In this document: positions 1-9,887 of the stretch, piece by piece
How positions within the stretch are numbered: the stretch's first letter is position 1
How the letters are laid out: each line of letters starts with the position of its first letter
NCBI GenBank assembly: GCA_964017145.1
Contig: OZ024842.1
Coordinates: 868,001 to 932,000 of the forward strand
Reading direction: 5' to 3'
DNA length: 64,000 nt
Source: Agrocybe praecox
Taxonomy: Eukaryota; Basidiomycota; Agaricomycetes; Agaricales; Agrocybaceae
The notes under the pieces: model-generated
What the model was told of the DNA's origin: nothing
The model's input: the letters and a program-made list of their open reading frames with translations, nothing else
Database searches by the model: none
Made by a program: the position numbers and the translations under genes

Positions 1-1956
1 GATGAAAACAACTGTGTTCGTGCTTTGCACAGCGGATTTGAGAATGGATGGCAATAACTGTGTTGTAAAGTGGTGGAACCGCTTTTCAGGTTCGTCAACA
101 GGGCTGACGCAGTCGAAATGCACGAAATTCTAGATGACGCATTGGTGAATCCGCCATTACCACAACTTATTTTCACTTACTGGTTCGACTCCAGCCGGGA
201 CTTCGATCGGCTGATAGTTTTTCTCAGTCCGGATCTTTCCTTCAACATTTTTCAAGGTTTTGTTAAAGAGCGAACGTGTTTCTGCCGTCTCGTACGCCGA
301 CAGGAGTATTGTCTGCCTCAGGTATTGAGCACTATTTTGTGCTCAGTATGGTATTTACCATCAAATAAAATTATTTAAACTCACTGTCCATCAAGGTACC
401 AAGGCTTAATGCGAGAGAAATCTGTATCGTGTGATTCTTTTGGGAGTTTGTTCATATGAGACATGACGAACTATAAAACAAGTGGTTACAATAGATTTAC
501 TTCAGAGCGACAGCGTTACTCACCTTGACATGCTCCCAATTCTGCATTGTCAAAGAATCCATTTGGTCAACGATGAGCATCTCTACGGAAGATAGATAGT
601 CGGCGTTGCTGAATGTATGTGTAAGTATGTGCTACATTTTCATTCACTGGAGCGTACTTTTCTTTCTCTATCGACCTTCGGAGTCCTAAAGGACTGGCAA
701 TAATGATGTCACATCCATAGAAATCCGCAAACATCTTCACAGTCTTCCGTGTCATTTTGATACCGACTCTGAAGTTATCGTCTACGTTTCCTTTGAAAGT
801 GTCAACATGGTCGGGAGGGTATGTGCCCGGTTCGGCAGTAACAAGTTTATCGACCACTCCGTCAGGTAAACCATATTCTGAAAGGAAGCGGGATTGATTT
901 TCGATCTGGTATGAAGGAGAAGGTGTGTGAGAAGTGATTGCTCGAAACCAATCCATAACAGAGGATCGGAAGGGGAGCAAAATAAGGACGGTCGGACGAG
1001 TGAATCCTTGGTCCTGGACATCTTCGAGAGGAGGGGCATCCGGATTCGCTTTCGCTGCACGAGTCAGACGTTCGTTATTTTTTAAGACACGCCGACGTTT
1101 TCTGTACAGAAATATGTCAGTCCCGAACGGAATGATTAGTTATAAATGTGCGTACTTCGTTACATGATTCAAAGCATACAAAGCAATGGCTTCCCTCGTT
1201 GGCCGCTTTGTTTCTAGAGGAGTCGAAGTAAAGTAAAGATCTTTTCGCGTGCACAGCGTGGAAAGAATGTCGTTTTGGAGATTTATGTGATCTAGAAAAT
1301 GGGTTAAAAAAGGGGGAAATAATTAGGATCGGCATTTGAGCGTACTTTTAGCCTGCTTAGCCTGCCGTGTTTCGAAGGGCGCCTTGAGTTGATCAAGAAT
1401 CTAAGAAAAATATATTAGAAAAGCTACATAGATACCATCGAAAGCCTTACGTCGATTTTTGAAATACATGTCGAAGTACTAGCTTCTGAATTTGAAGGTA
1501 CGGATACCACAGAAGTCCCCAGTCTGCCAGCTGCTTCCTTAGAGGTCGACCATGATCCACTGTCTACAGCTACTCTTGAAGATTCGTTCAGACATGAAGG
1601 GTTTAAGCCAAAATGTTTCTCGTAGCCGTCAGAGGGTGAAATAACTTCTGTACACAGTTATGGTAATTCGAGGTGTAGTACATTGATAGCATAGACATAC
1701 CTTCTGAATCCATGTCTATTTCTTCACCATCCTTCCCGGTTTCAGGGGTTTCCTTCTCTTCGATGGTTTTCCCTTCCATAACAATTGTCTTCTCTGGTGG
1801 TGTTTTCGTTTCGGAGGAGAAAGATATTGATTTGCGTTTATTCAGCTTTTCAGAAGGCACAAAATCGTCGTCAAATCGTTTCCTCTTTCCGATCTTGGTA
1901 GCAGAGACATTAAGCAATGTAAGAAGCTTTGTCGTAACTGAGTTTCCGTCGTCCAT
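1..1956 (-). CDS. UTP25: U3 snoRNP/SSU-processome protein Utp25 (DEF family), 3' end outside window
   Basis: Utp25 is a helicase-like, NTPase-dead nucleolar protein of the small-subunit processome, needed for 18S rRNA maturation. I read nine exons on the minus strand: 1956-1701, 1647-1451, 1400-1346, 1291-1156, 1101-658, 608-524, 470-385, 316-181 and 129-1, separated by short gt...ag introns. The N-terminus is acidic and lysine-rich. It is followed by the YEKHFG box, the block [11 protein letters not shown], the signature [16 protein letters not shown], the block [27 protein letters not shown], and the degenerate DEAD-like box [10 protein letters not shown] with QNWEHV after it. All of these are hallmarks of the Utp25/DIEXF family. 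The C-terminal third beyond the TNTVVF strand lies left of the window. The start ATG at 1956 opens the first acidic exon. Part of exons 1-2 is duplicated at 6910-7150. Confidence 0.93.
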
Positions 1957-2221
1957 TGAGATATTTTAATCGAAATAAATTCGAATTTTGAACGTCTCGC
2001 CAGGCGCCTTTCGCCCAAAATTCCAAAGCCATGGGACATCATAACCAAATAAAAGGTCACGTCCCTCGTGATCGGGTCCCCGCAAATTGAGACGCGTGCG
2101 CCTGCGTGACTAGTTAAATAAACAACTTCCGAACAAGTTCATCTTGATTTTCCACTTCAAACCCGACTTATCAACTTCTTACGAGTTTCCTTAACATAAA
2201 ACAAGAACGAGGGATTTGTCT
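1957..2221. promoter_or_regulatory. Divergent promoter region of UTP25 and TOP3
   Basis: The start codons of UTP25 (minus) and TOP3 (plus) are 265 bp apart, so both promoters must share this spacer or overlap the 5' ends. I see no clear TATA box. The strip contains a CpG-rich stretch near 2060-2105 and pyrimidine-rich tracts just before each start. A role as a shared promoter is inferred from layout only. Confidence 0.55.
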
Positions 2222-5200
2222 ATGAGAGTACTCTGCGTTGCTGAAAAGCCATCCATTTCGAAAGCGATTACACAAATTCTGTCTGGTGGCCAATTTACAA
2301 CGGTGAGCAGCACCAGAGCTCATTACGGGCTGGAATGGTGGCTGATGACTATTCATAGCATGATACTCAGTCTTGTTTCATAAAGAACTATGAGTTTGAT
2401 TACCCCCAGGCCCGAGCCTTCTTTACAGTAACGGCTGTGGTGGGACACTTGACCGAAACTGACTTTCCGGAGGGGCTTCGCAAATGGCATTCCTGTGATA
2501 GTTTCGACCTGTTTGATGCCCCCGTTGAATCAAGAATCGCAGCAGACAAGAAAGGAATCGAGCAAAACCTGCTCACACAAGCTAGGCGGTCGGACATGGT
2601 CATGATTTGGACGGATTGCGATAGAGAAGGGGAGCATATAGGAATGGAGATTGTCCGTGTTTGCCGAAAGGTTAAACCCAATATTCAGGTTAAAAGGGCC
2701 AGGTTCAGCGCAATCATTGCTCAGTACGTGTCTTAAATATCCACTTTCACTCTGTCCTTCATGACCGAATTAGACAGATTCATAACGCGGCGCAACATCC
2801 AGTTGAACTCGACAGACGGCAAGCCGATGCTGTGGCCGCTCGAATAGATCTTGACCTCAAAGTTGGAGCCGCGTTCACGAGGCTTCAAACCTTGACACTT
2901 CAAACTCAAATTCCACAAATAGGAGAAGGGAAACATGTAGTCTCGTACGGTATGTGAAGACACTGTATATACCGTTCACTTTTACAACATAGCTGTAGGT
3001 CCTTGCCAATTTCCCACCCTCGGCTTCGTGGTACAGCGATACCAGCTGGTGAAAAACTTTGTCCCAGAAACTTTCTGGTACATATATCTTTCGCTGACAT
3101 CCCAAGGAGAGGAAGAGACAAAATTCAACTGGAAACGCAACCATCTCTTTCACCAAGTTGCTGTGGAGAATCTTTTTGAGATGATTCAAGGATCCGTTGC
3201 AGTAGTCACGAAAGTTACTCAGAAAGAAACGAAGAAATGGTTCTGTAGTGAATTCTAATTGCCTGTCAATACCGTGCTGAGATCTTCTTTCTTTGATATA
3301 GGAAGCCTTTGCCTTTGACAACAGTGGAGTTACAGAAAGCTGCTTCCCGGCTATTGAAGCTTTCCCCGAAGAAAGCTCTTGACGTAGGTGGACCAATACT
3401 GCGGCAGGACATAATACTGATCAATAAATAGTTGGCGGAGAAGCTGTACCAGCAAGGATTCGTATCCTATCCGAGAACAGAAACGGACGAATTTGATAAC
3501 CAATTCGATCATATGGCCCTCATAAACAAACAGACAACCGATGCAGCATGGGGTGAATTTGCAACTTCGTAAGTATTCCATCCAGCCTAAATGCTCTTTA
3601 TGCTCACGTCACACAAGATTGCAACAAGGCGGATTCAATGCCCCCCGAAAAGGCAAACACAACGACAAAGCCCATCCTCCCATCCATCCCACAGGACATG
3701 CTAGTAACTTATCCGCCGATGAGAAAAAGGTTTATGATTATATTACTCGACGATACTTGGCATGTTGCTCGAAAGATGCGGTTGGCATGCAAACTACAGT
3801 TGAAGTGGTATGTGGTGGAGAAGATTTTTCGGCTACTGGTATGTCCTTGCATTCATTCGACGCAAAAATGACAGCTAAGAAAATATTTCCAGGCTTGGTT
3901 GTCAAAGAGAAAAACTATTTAAACGTTTACGTCTATGACAAGTGGACTGGCCACCATATACCCGACTTCGAAGAAGGAAGGGAATTTGACCCGACTACTT
4001 GCGAAGTCCGAGAAGGACAGACTTCAAAACCTAATTATCTAACGGAAGCTGACCTCGTTACACTTATGGACAAAAATGGAATAGGTATGTCAAAATTGAT
4101 ATCTGAAGTATTGGTCTTCTTATATGTTGTTTCCGTAGGCACCGATGCAACTATTGCGCAACACATACAGACCATCATAGACCGTAACTATGTCATTGAA
4201 CGTAATGAGGGTGCAACCAAATACCTCATTCCTTCTACCCTCGGCATTGGATTGATTCAAGGGTATAATGAAATCGGACTGGCGAAAAATGTCAGCAAGC
4301 CCCAACTTCGTCGTGAGGTACTTGAATTTAATTCTATCTATATTCTATCTTTTAAACTAACATTTTTAAACTCGTCGCAGACAGAGCGACGGATGGTGCA
4401 AGTTTGTGAAGGGACAACTACGAAGAACGATATGCTTACACGAAGTCTAGACCAGTATAAGGAAATGTTTATCCTTGTGAGACGGGAATTCCAGAAAGTA
4501 ACTTCTGTGCGTTTTGTTACATACAGATAAAATTTGTTGGTTTGTATTGACATATGTATTCCCTGATGTAGGCCGTAAGACGCTACCTGGCGGGTCAAGG
4601 GGATGAACAAAGGGAACCTGGAGGTGGTGGAGGCGGCGGCGGCGGCGGCGGAGGTAACGATGAAGGAGGTGGCCGCGGAAGGGGAAGACCTCGAGGGGCA
4701 GGACCTGCGACAAGAGGAGCTCGGGGCGGAACGAGAGGGAGAGGTGGTCGTCGGGGAGGGGTGCCTGACTCCGGAACAGTTGTATCCATTGACGACTCGG
4801 ACGACAACGGTAAGATAACATTCTTTTACTATATCTTTTCTTGATGGGACTTAATTTCTACTCTTCGATTGCTATTTTTTAATTTTAAAAAAAAAGATGA
4901 TTTCAACGGTCCTCCTCCGCCTGCACGAGGTTCCACCACTTCAAGAGGTCCTGCCAGACCACCCATTTCGTCGTCGTCTACGAACAGTCGTTCAAATGCG
5001 TCCTCATCAAACTCTTCAACGGCTGTGGCATCGACTTCGCGCCAAACCGCACCTCTGTATGTTTCGCCGACATGGCAAGTCACGCCTGTGGCTTCAACTT
5101 CAGTTAATACTGCTTCAAGTAAACCCATATCAAGTAGATCCATGGCCAATAACTTAGATCCGCCACTCGATCCGAATACAGTTAAGTGTGACTGTAATAA

Positions 5201-6253
5201 GCCGGCCATTCAGAAAACAGCCCAATCGGGGGCCTCTGCTGGGAAGAAATATTGGAATTGCTCGACTAACGCATGCGCATACTTCCAATGGGCCGTAGAC
5301 CCATCTTCATCAAGTGGCATCCCCGCGAAGAGACCTTATACAGCGGTTAGACTTTGCTTACATTCCTACTAATACTGTTTTCTTATTGCGCCACACCTGC
5401 AGGTTCAAGATGAACCGTCCAACTCGCATTCAGTGGCAAGGAAATGCGGTTGTAATGAGGATGCTATTTTGTTGACGACGAAGAACGGCGCGAATGCAGG
5501 TCGAAAGTTCTGGAAATGTGATAACGGGGGCAAATGTGAATTTTTTGAGTGGGACGATATGCCTGCAAAATCTTCATGGGCGTCAAGTGGCTCTACTACG
5601 GTACCAGGGAGAACTCAGTCACTCAATACAGGGAACGATAGATCAGGCGACACTTGCTACAAGGTACTGCTCTATTTATACTTTCGTAAATCTTTATTGA
5701 ACCAAGTGGATGTTTCGAATAGTGCAACCAAACAGGACACTGGGCCAGTGTATGTCCGAATGGCGAAACTTCACAGAACAAGCGAGCGAGAAGCTTTGGT
5801 ACCACCACAAACGAGAGACCGACCAGTGGTGGTAACTGCTTCAAATGCGATCAACCGGGACACTACAGCTCAGGTGCGATACTCTTTAGATTGATATGAC
5901 AAATAAATTACTCATAGCTGCGCATAGCTTGTCCGAACGGCGCAGCTGGCAGTTCAAAGTCAAATTATTCACGACCCGATTCCTCTTCTGGATCGAAAAG
6001 TTCATGCTTCAAGTGCGGTCAATCAGGGCATTGGAGTTCAAGTACGTATCGTGACAACTGTATATATCATTTTGTCTTACCACTCGTATTCTGAGTAGAT
6101 TGTCCTGAACAGCAAGGTGGAGGTGGTGGAAATGCTCGGAAATCCGGTTATTCGGGGGCTGCCAAGCGTTCAAGAAGCGCGAGTGCCCCCAAGGCCAAGC
6201 GAGGGCGACCAAGCAAAAAGAAATCTGCGTTTGGAGCCGCTGATGACTATTAA
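2222..6253 (+). CDS. TOP3: DNA topoisomerase III (type IA) with Gly-rich linker, GRF fingers and CCHC knuckles
   Basis: Type IA topoisomerase, partner of the RecQ/Sgs1-Rmi1 complex that dissolves recombination intermediates. Exons: 2222-2302, 2359-2723, 2774-2949, 2999-3239, 3302-3383, 3432-3568, 3618-3838, 3893-4084, 4139-4317, 4381-4506, 4572-4809, 4897-5345, 5403-5663, 5723-5873, 5928-6040, 6099-6253. The N-terminus MRVLCVAEKPSISKAI is the Toprim start, and TDCDREGEHIG holds the metal-binding acidic residues. GPCQFPTLGFV and SYPRTETDEF follow; the latter contains the catalytic tyrosine. DKNGIGTDAT closes the core. The C-terminus has a poly-Gly/RG-rich linker, two GRF-type zinc fingers (around 5187-5300 and 5445-5550) and three CCHC zinc knuckles, ending in a basic AT-hook-like tail. 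One donor (3240, gttctg) is weak. The architecture resembles metazoan TOP3A more than the short yeast enzyme. All catalytic motifs are intact. Confidence 0.95.
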
Positions 6254-6412
6254 CGATCTCTCTACTCTCCGTTTTTTTTTTGATTTCTTCTGTTGTACAT
6301 GCTAGGATTCCTGTGCTTAGATAATCACTACCATTTTTCTTCGTAGTACTCTTTTACACAGGCCACCCAACCGTGTTTGGGTTATGGTCGCCCAATTTTC
6401 CACACCTATATC
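6254..6412. other. TOP3 3' flank
   Basis: Short AT-rich strip holding the probable TOP3 3' untranslated region, with a T run near 6271. Nothing else is recognised before the tRNA fragment. Confidence 0.4.
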
Positions 6413-6450
6413 GGTTCGATGGCGTAGTTGGTTATCGCATCTGTCTAACA
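6413..6450 (+). pseudogene. 5' half of a tRNA-Val(AAC) gene
   Basis: These 38 bases fold as the 5' half of a eukaryotic tRNA-Val: a seven-base acceptor strand, TG linker, D-stem and D-loop with an AGTTGGTTA loop, and an anticodon stem leading to the loop CTAACA with anticodon AAC. The sequence stops matching one base after the anticodon, which is the canonical tRNA intron site. No matching 3' half (TTCGA arm and acceptor strand) occurs downstream; from about 6473 the DNA is integrase-like. It could be a tRNA gene broken in its intron, or a retrotransposed half-tRNA. I cannot separate these. Confidence 0.6.
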
Positions 6451-6472
6451 TTTATTTCGGTAAATTGGTGAC

Positions 6473-6909
6473 GGCGATGATCAAGTTTCAACGAGGGTCG
6501 GGTGGTGCGTATGTTGCGGCGTAGGAGCCAGACGAGTTGATCAGGTTGGTATTTCGGGGAGAGAAGTACATGCTTGTTGAATTGTCGTTGCTGTCGTTGC
6601 TGAGCGAGTTCGAGCCCCGTTTTAAGCTCAGTGTGGATCGCGTCGAGATGTTGAGCGAGTTCGTCGGCGGCAGGGACAGTGGAGAGTTCGGGAAGTTGAG
6701 GAGTGAAGGTGGGATGGTCCATGGAAACCGTGGTTGGCGAAGAAGGGTGTTTGTTTGGTAGAGGAGTTTTCACTGTTGTTGAAAACAAACTGCGCGAGTG
6801 GTGGGCAGTCAACCCAGTCGTCTTGTTGATAAGAACAGCAGGCGCGAATATAAGTTTCGAGCGTTTGATTTGTGCGTTCCGTGAGTCCGTGAGTACGAGG
6901 GTGATAGGC
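6473..6909 (-). mobile_element. Ty3/gypsy integrase C-terminal fragment
   Basis: On the minus strand the translation gives YHPRTHGLTERTNQTLE, the conserved end of a gypsy-type integrase core. FVFNNSENSSTKQTPFF and the C-terminal pieces LPELSTVP and LVWLLRRNI..TTRPSLKLDHRR follow. The reading frame shifts once near the NHGFH segment (about 6720-6735), so the piece cannot be translated through. The protease, reverse transcriptase and LTRs are absent. The match ends abruptly on both sides: at about 6473 it gives way to the tRNA half, and at 6909/6910 to duplicated UTP25 sequence. It is therefore a dead fragment, not a resident element. Confidence 0.85.
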
Positions 6910-7150
6910 AGCCGTTAGAGGGTGAAATAACTTCTGTACACAATTATGGTCATTCGGAATGAAGTACATTGACTGCACATACATACCTCCTGAATCCATG
7001 CCTATATCTTCACCATTCTTCCCGGTTTCAGGGGTTTCGTTCTCTTCGATGGTCGCCTCTTCTATAATAATTGCCTTCTCTGGTGGTGTTTTCGTTTCGG
7101 AGGAGAAAGATGTTGATTTGCGTTTATTCAGCTTTCCAGAACGCCTAACA
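6910..7150 (-). pseudogene. Duplicated fragment of UTP25 (exon 1/intron 1/exon 2 boundary)
   Basis: This stretch is a close copy of 1623-1860. It holds the end of UTP25 exon 1 (acidic segment with [12 protein letters not shown] codons), the first intron with its donor, and the first bases of exon 2. By eye the two copies differ by scattered substitutions, roughly one base in ten. The copy lacks the rest of the gene and is spliced directly to the integrase fragment. Because the intron is retained, it arose from DNA, not from spliced mRNA. It has no start codon region and is not expected to be functional. Confidence 0.85.
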
Positions 7151-8399
7151 TCGTTCAGAAGGCGTCTCTATTGATGAACTAGTTCCAGTTTTGAATCTTG
7201 GTGCGCAGAACGACCGGTTAAATACAGGTTAGGAAACGAGCCCGTACTACGTTTTACGCCTTTTTTCAAACACAGCTGTATACGGCCGAATCGGCCTTCA
7301 TTCTAGCGTCCGTTCCGCTTTGTTTTTTCGACCAACCAACTGAACGAGAATTCGCGAGGAAGATTTGAGATAAACCAATGCGAGGGCAGTGGAGGCAACA
7401 GCAGTGGAGGCAAGGGAGAGTGGAGGCAACGGCAGTGGAGGTGCAGGCAGTGGAGGCGAAGTGATGACTGACGCGAGGGCTATGTTTTGAGGTATTGAAC
7501 CAACGACTACCCTCCGCAGAATCTGCTGGCCATAGTTTGATGATCAGGCTGTAGGCTTCAGCTTCAGCTTCGGCAGCCAAGCAGTTTGATGGGAATCGTC
7601 ACACACTGATGGCGTTCTAGTGAGTTGACGAAGGCCCCCGGATAAGCTGTGTTTGTCAGTCATCTCTATTTGCAAAGGGAAATATATACAGTGCCAATCA
7701 TGACTTCCTTGACACCTCCCGTTTAGGTAAAAGAAATTTTTTGTAGATTTTTTCTGATTTTTTCTGGGAAGAAACCTACCAAAAGAATGCGTTTTACGTC
7801 CTCTTCTCGTTTTTTCCCACGGTGTATCACTTTTTTTCGTCTGGAGATAACTTTTTCACCTGATAATAGGTCCGATCTCTGATATATTGAACATCTATGA
7901 GCAACCGCGTAACAAAAAACAAAGGCATTGGTACCCAGATAGCAACGGATATTGAAAAAAAGGCTTTCTTACTAATCCCCTGTTGAGAATCAATGCCAAA
8001 GCTCGGTTACGAGTCTTTTACGTAAGTAAAAGGGAGTTCTTTGTAGGGACCGTTTTTTGTTACGCTTTTGATCCCCAATCAAAATATTTTGAAGGCTCTT
8101 ACTATATATATTGTATCTCCGTATGTACTTAATATGATTTCTAATCCAGACATTTATTATGTTATGTTTTTTGTATGTTTTTTCACCTCTAAATATCCGG
8201 AAAACAAACCTTTATTTTTTATTTCGCCTCACGTGTTCCACTGCCGCGTTATAAGTCGCGTCGTGTTTCCCGCTTCTATTTTTTTCTTTCTATTTGTTGT
8301 CTTTTTTTCTTCTCCTTATTTTCTATGTCTTTTTTAAAACGTATATTCATGTATTACTATGTTTAACTACTGTGCAGGAATGTATCCATTTTCGTTTGT
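7151..8399. other. No recognisable gene; AT-rich spacer
   Basis: Apart from the purine-rich repeat at 7386-7458 I see no coding signal. Two related phrases (GTAAAAG..TTCTTTGTAG type) occur near 7728 and 8027. Long T runs and low complexity dominate 7730-8330. Confidence 0.4.
7386..7458. repeat. Short CAGTGGAGGC minisatellite
   Basis: About five imperfect tandem copies of a 12-18 bp unit built on GCAGTGGAGGCAAC. One strand is strongly purine-biased. No gene contains it as far as I can tell. Confidence 0.7.
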
Positions 8400-8904
8400 T
8401 GTCTTCTGGAGGGAAGAAAGATGGAACGTGACCCGTCCTGATGAATATTGAAGGGGAAGAACTGCAAACAATATCACTTACAGAGAATTTTGCGCTCTCG
8501 TTCACGTGGGTAGCATTATCCCAATCTCGATTCTCCCATTTTCTTCCCTAATCCTGAATACGAATTGGACGATTGTGTTTGTGTCCTTGGCCAATACGTC
8601 TGCGCGAAGAATGTTCGCCATTGCTGCGTACGCGTCCCTGATCGTTTAGTGAGTCCAGTTGAAAAATCTCTGAAAAGTACTTCATTACTCACCTTATAAT
8701 GAACCTATAGTTTGCCAACACGAACACCATCCCTTGCCTGGCAAAATGAGCTCGAATCTCGAAGAGAGCCGGTTCGATAACGTCTATCGCCATCATTTCG
8801 AGGAATGCAGATGGCCTCACGGTACGGACGTTGTAGGACAATGGAATCGTCGTCATTTGGAATTGCTTTGCAGTACGAGTGCGATGACGTTTGATAGAAT
8901 ATAA

Positions 8905-9005
8905 GACGATGTGTTGGTGCTGGTAGGAGTGGTTGTGGGGTGGATAGAGTAGGTTGTGTTTGTGATGTGGTGTGTTGGCGCTGGTAGAAGTGGTTGTGGG
9001 ATGGA
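8905..9005. repeat. Two tandem copies of a ~60-bp GT-rich unit
   Basis: The phrase GTGTTGG[T/C]GCTGGTAG[G/A]AGTGGTTGTGGG occurs twice, starting near 8910 and 8968. It is GT-rich on the plus strand. Confidence 0.6.
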
Positions 9006-9063
9006 GTTGGTTGTTTTGGCGCTCGTTGATCCAGATCGTGAGTAAAGCTGATGATGCAAAACA

Positions 9064-9420
9064 TTGGAGATGGTAAGTCAGTCACTTACTCGATGGAAAT
9101 CTAACGACTCACTATTCCTTTCTGTTTTTTGCACTGTACCTGTTTGCCGCTCAAATATTGCTGGTGCTGATAAATGTTGGAGCTCGTAAGTCGGTCACAT
9201 ACTCAATAAGATCCTGACTACTTACTATTTCTTTCGGGTTTTGAACTGTGGTCGTTTGTCATTCGTTATATTGCCGATGCTCTGAGACGTTGCGGCTGGT
9301 AAGTCTGTCCCCTTCACACGATAATCTGACGACTTACTATTTATTTCTGTTGTATACTGTAGTTGTGTGCCCCTTGCTTCTTCCACTTGTGCAATATTTC
9401 TGATGACAGGGCATGCGCAA
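9064..9420. repeat. Three diverged ~118-bp tandem units
   Basis: Three units begin with GGTAAGTC-like sequence (about 9072, 9189 and 9299). Each is followed by a CACTTACTC-like phrase, a GACTTACTATT-like phrase, a T-rich tract with TTCTG/TTCGG, and a region ending in a GCTGGTGCTG-like or GCCGATGCTC-like segment. Each unit carries a consensus splice-donor word on both strands, so they could be remnants of duplicated small exons with introns. Confidence 0.5.
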
Positions 9421-9887
9421 TGCGAGGGAATAATATGCTGAGCCAACAACCTTGTGAAGCACGCGACCGACGTGCTCGGTCAACGTTCCTTGTGCTTTTA
9501 CCGGTCCATTTGCTCGTGCGCCTGAACTCTCGCTCTGTCGGTCAAGGACCTCCCTTCTGAAAAAAAAAAAAAAAAAAAAGATGTTAGCTGGACTATGCGC
9601 GCGCGCAAACTACTTGCTGATTTACCGCACAATATCTTAGATTGAGTAGCGCGCGCTGATCTGCTGTTTATGGTGCACGCTTAATGGATAGCTTTGACAC
9701 GCGCGCGTTTGACTTTATGTCCTCGTAAATGTGTTCAAGGCGGGGTGTAGCCCGGGCCCACCACATTCCTTAGTCCCTTGCCAACGGTACTTTTATGCGG
9801 TACTTTTTTTCCATATATATGCACCTTGCCATGTTTTCTTCCTGACTTGTTGTACTTCGCTTCGATCCATCCCTCTTGCTTCTCACT

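Larger units (their letters stand above)
8400..9887. other. No supported gene; repeats and an A run
   Basis: Short open frames here are broken and match no family I recognise. The stretch holds two repeat clusters (listed separately), a 19-base A run at 9560-9578 and several GCGCGC runs at 9597-9710. A poorly supported minus-strand hypothetical exon could lie at 8705-9085. Confidence 0.35.

Noticed and set aside
4447..4821. Open frames on both strands through the GC-rich Gly/RG segment
   Set aside because: They are out-of-frame readings of the TOP3 linker exon, whose frame is fixed by splice sites on both sides.
8068..8337. An 89-residue Phe-rich membrane-like product
   Set aside because: The Phe-rich composition comes from T-rich low-complexity DNA; there is no supporting gene structure.
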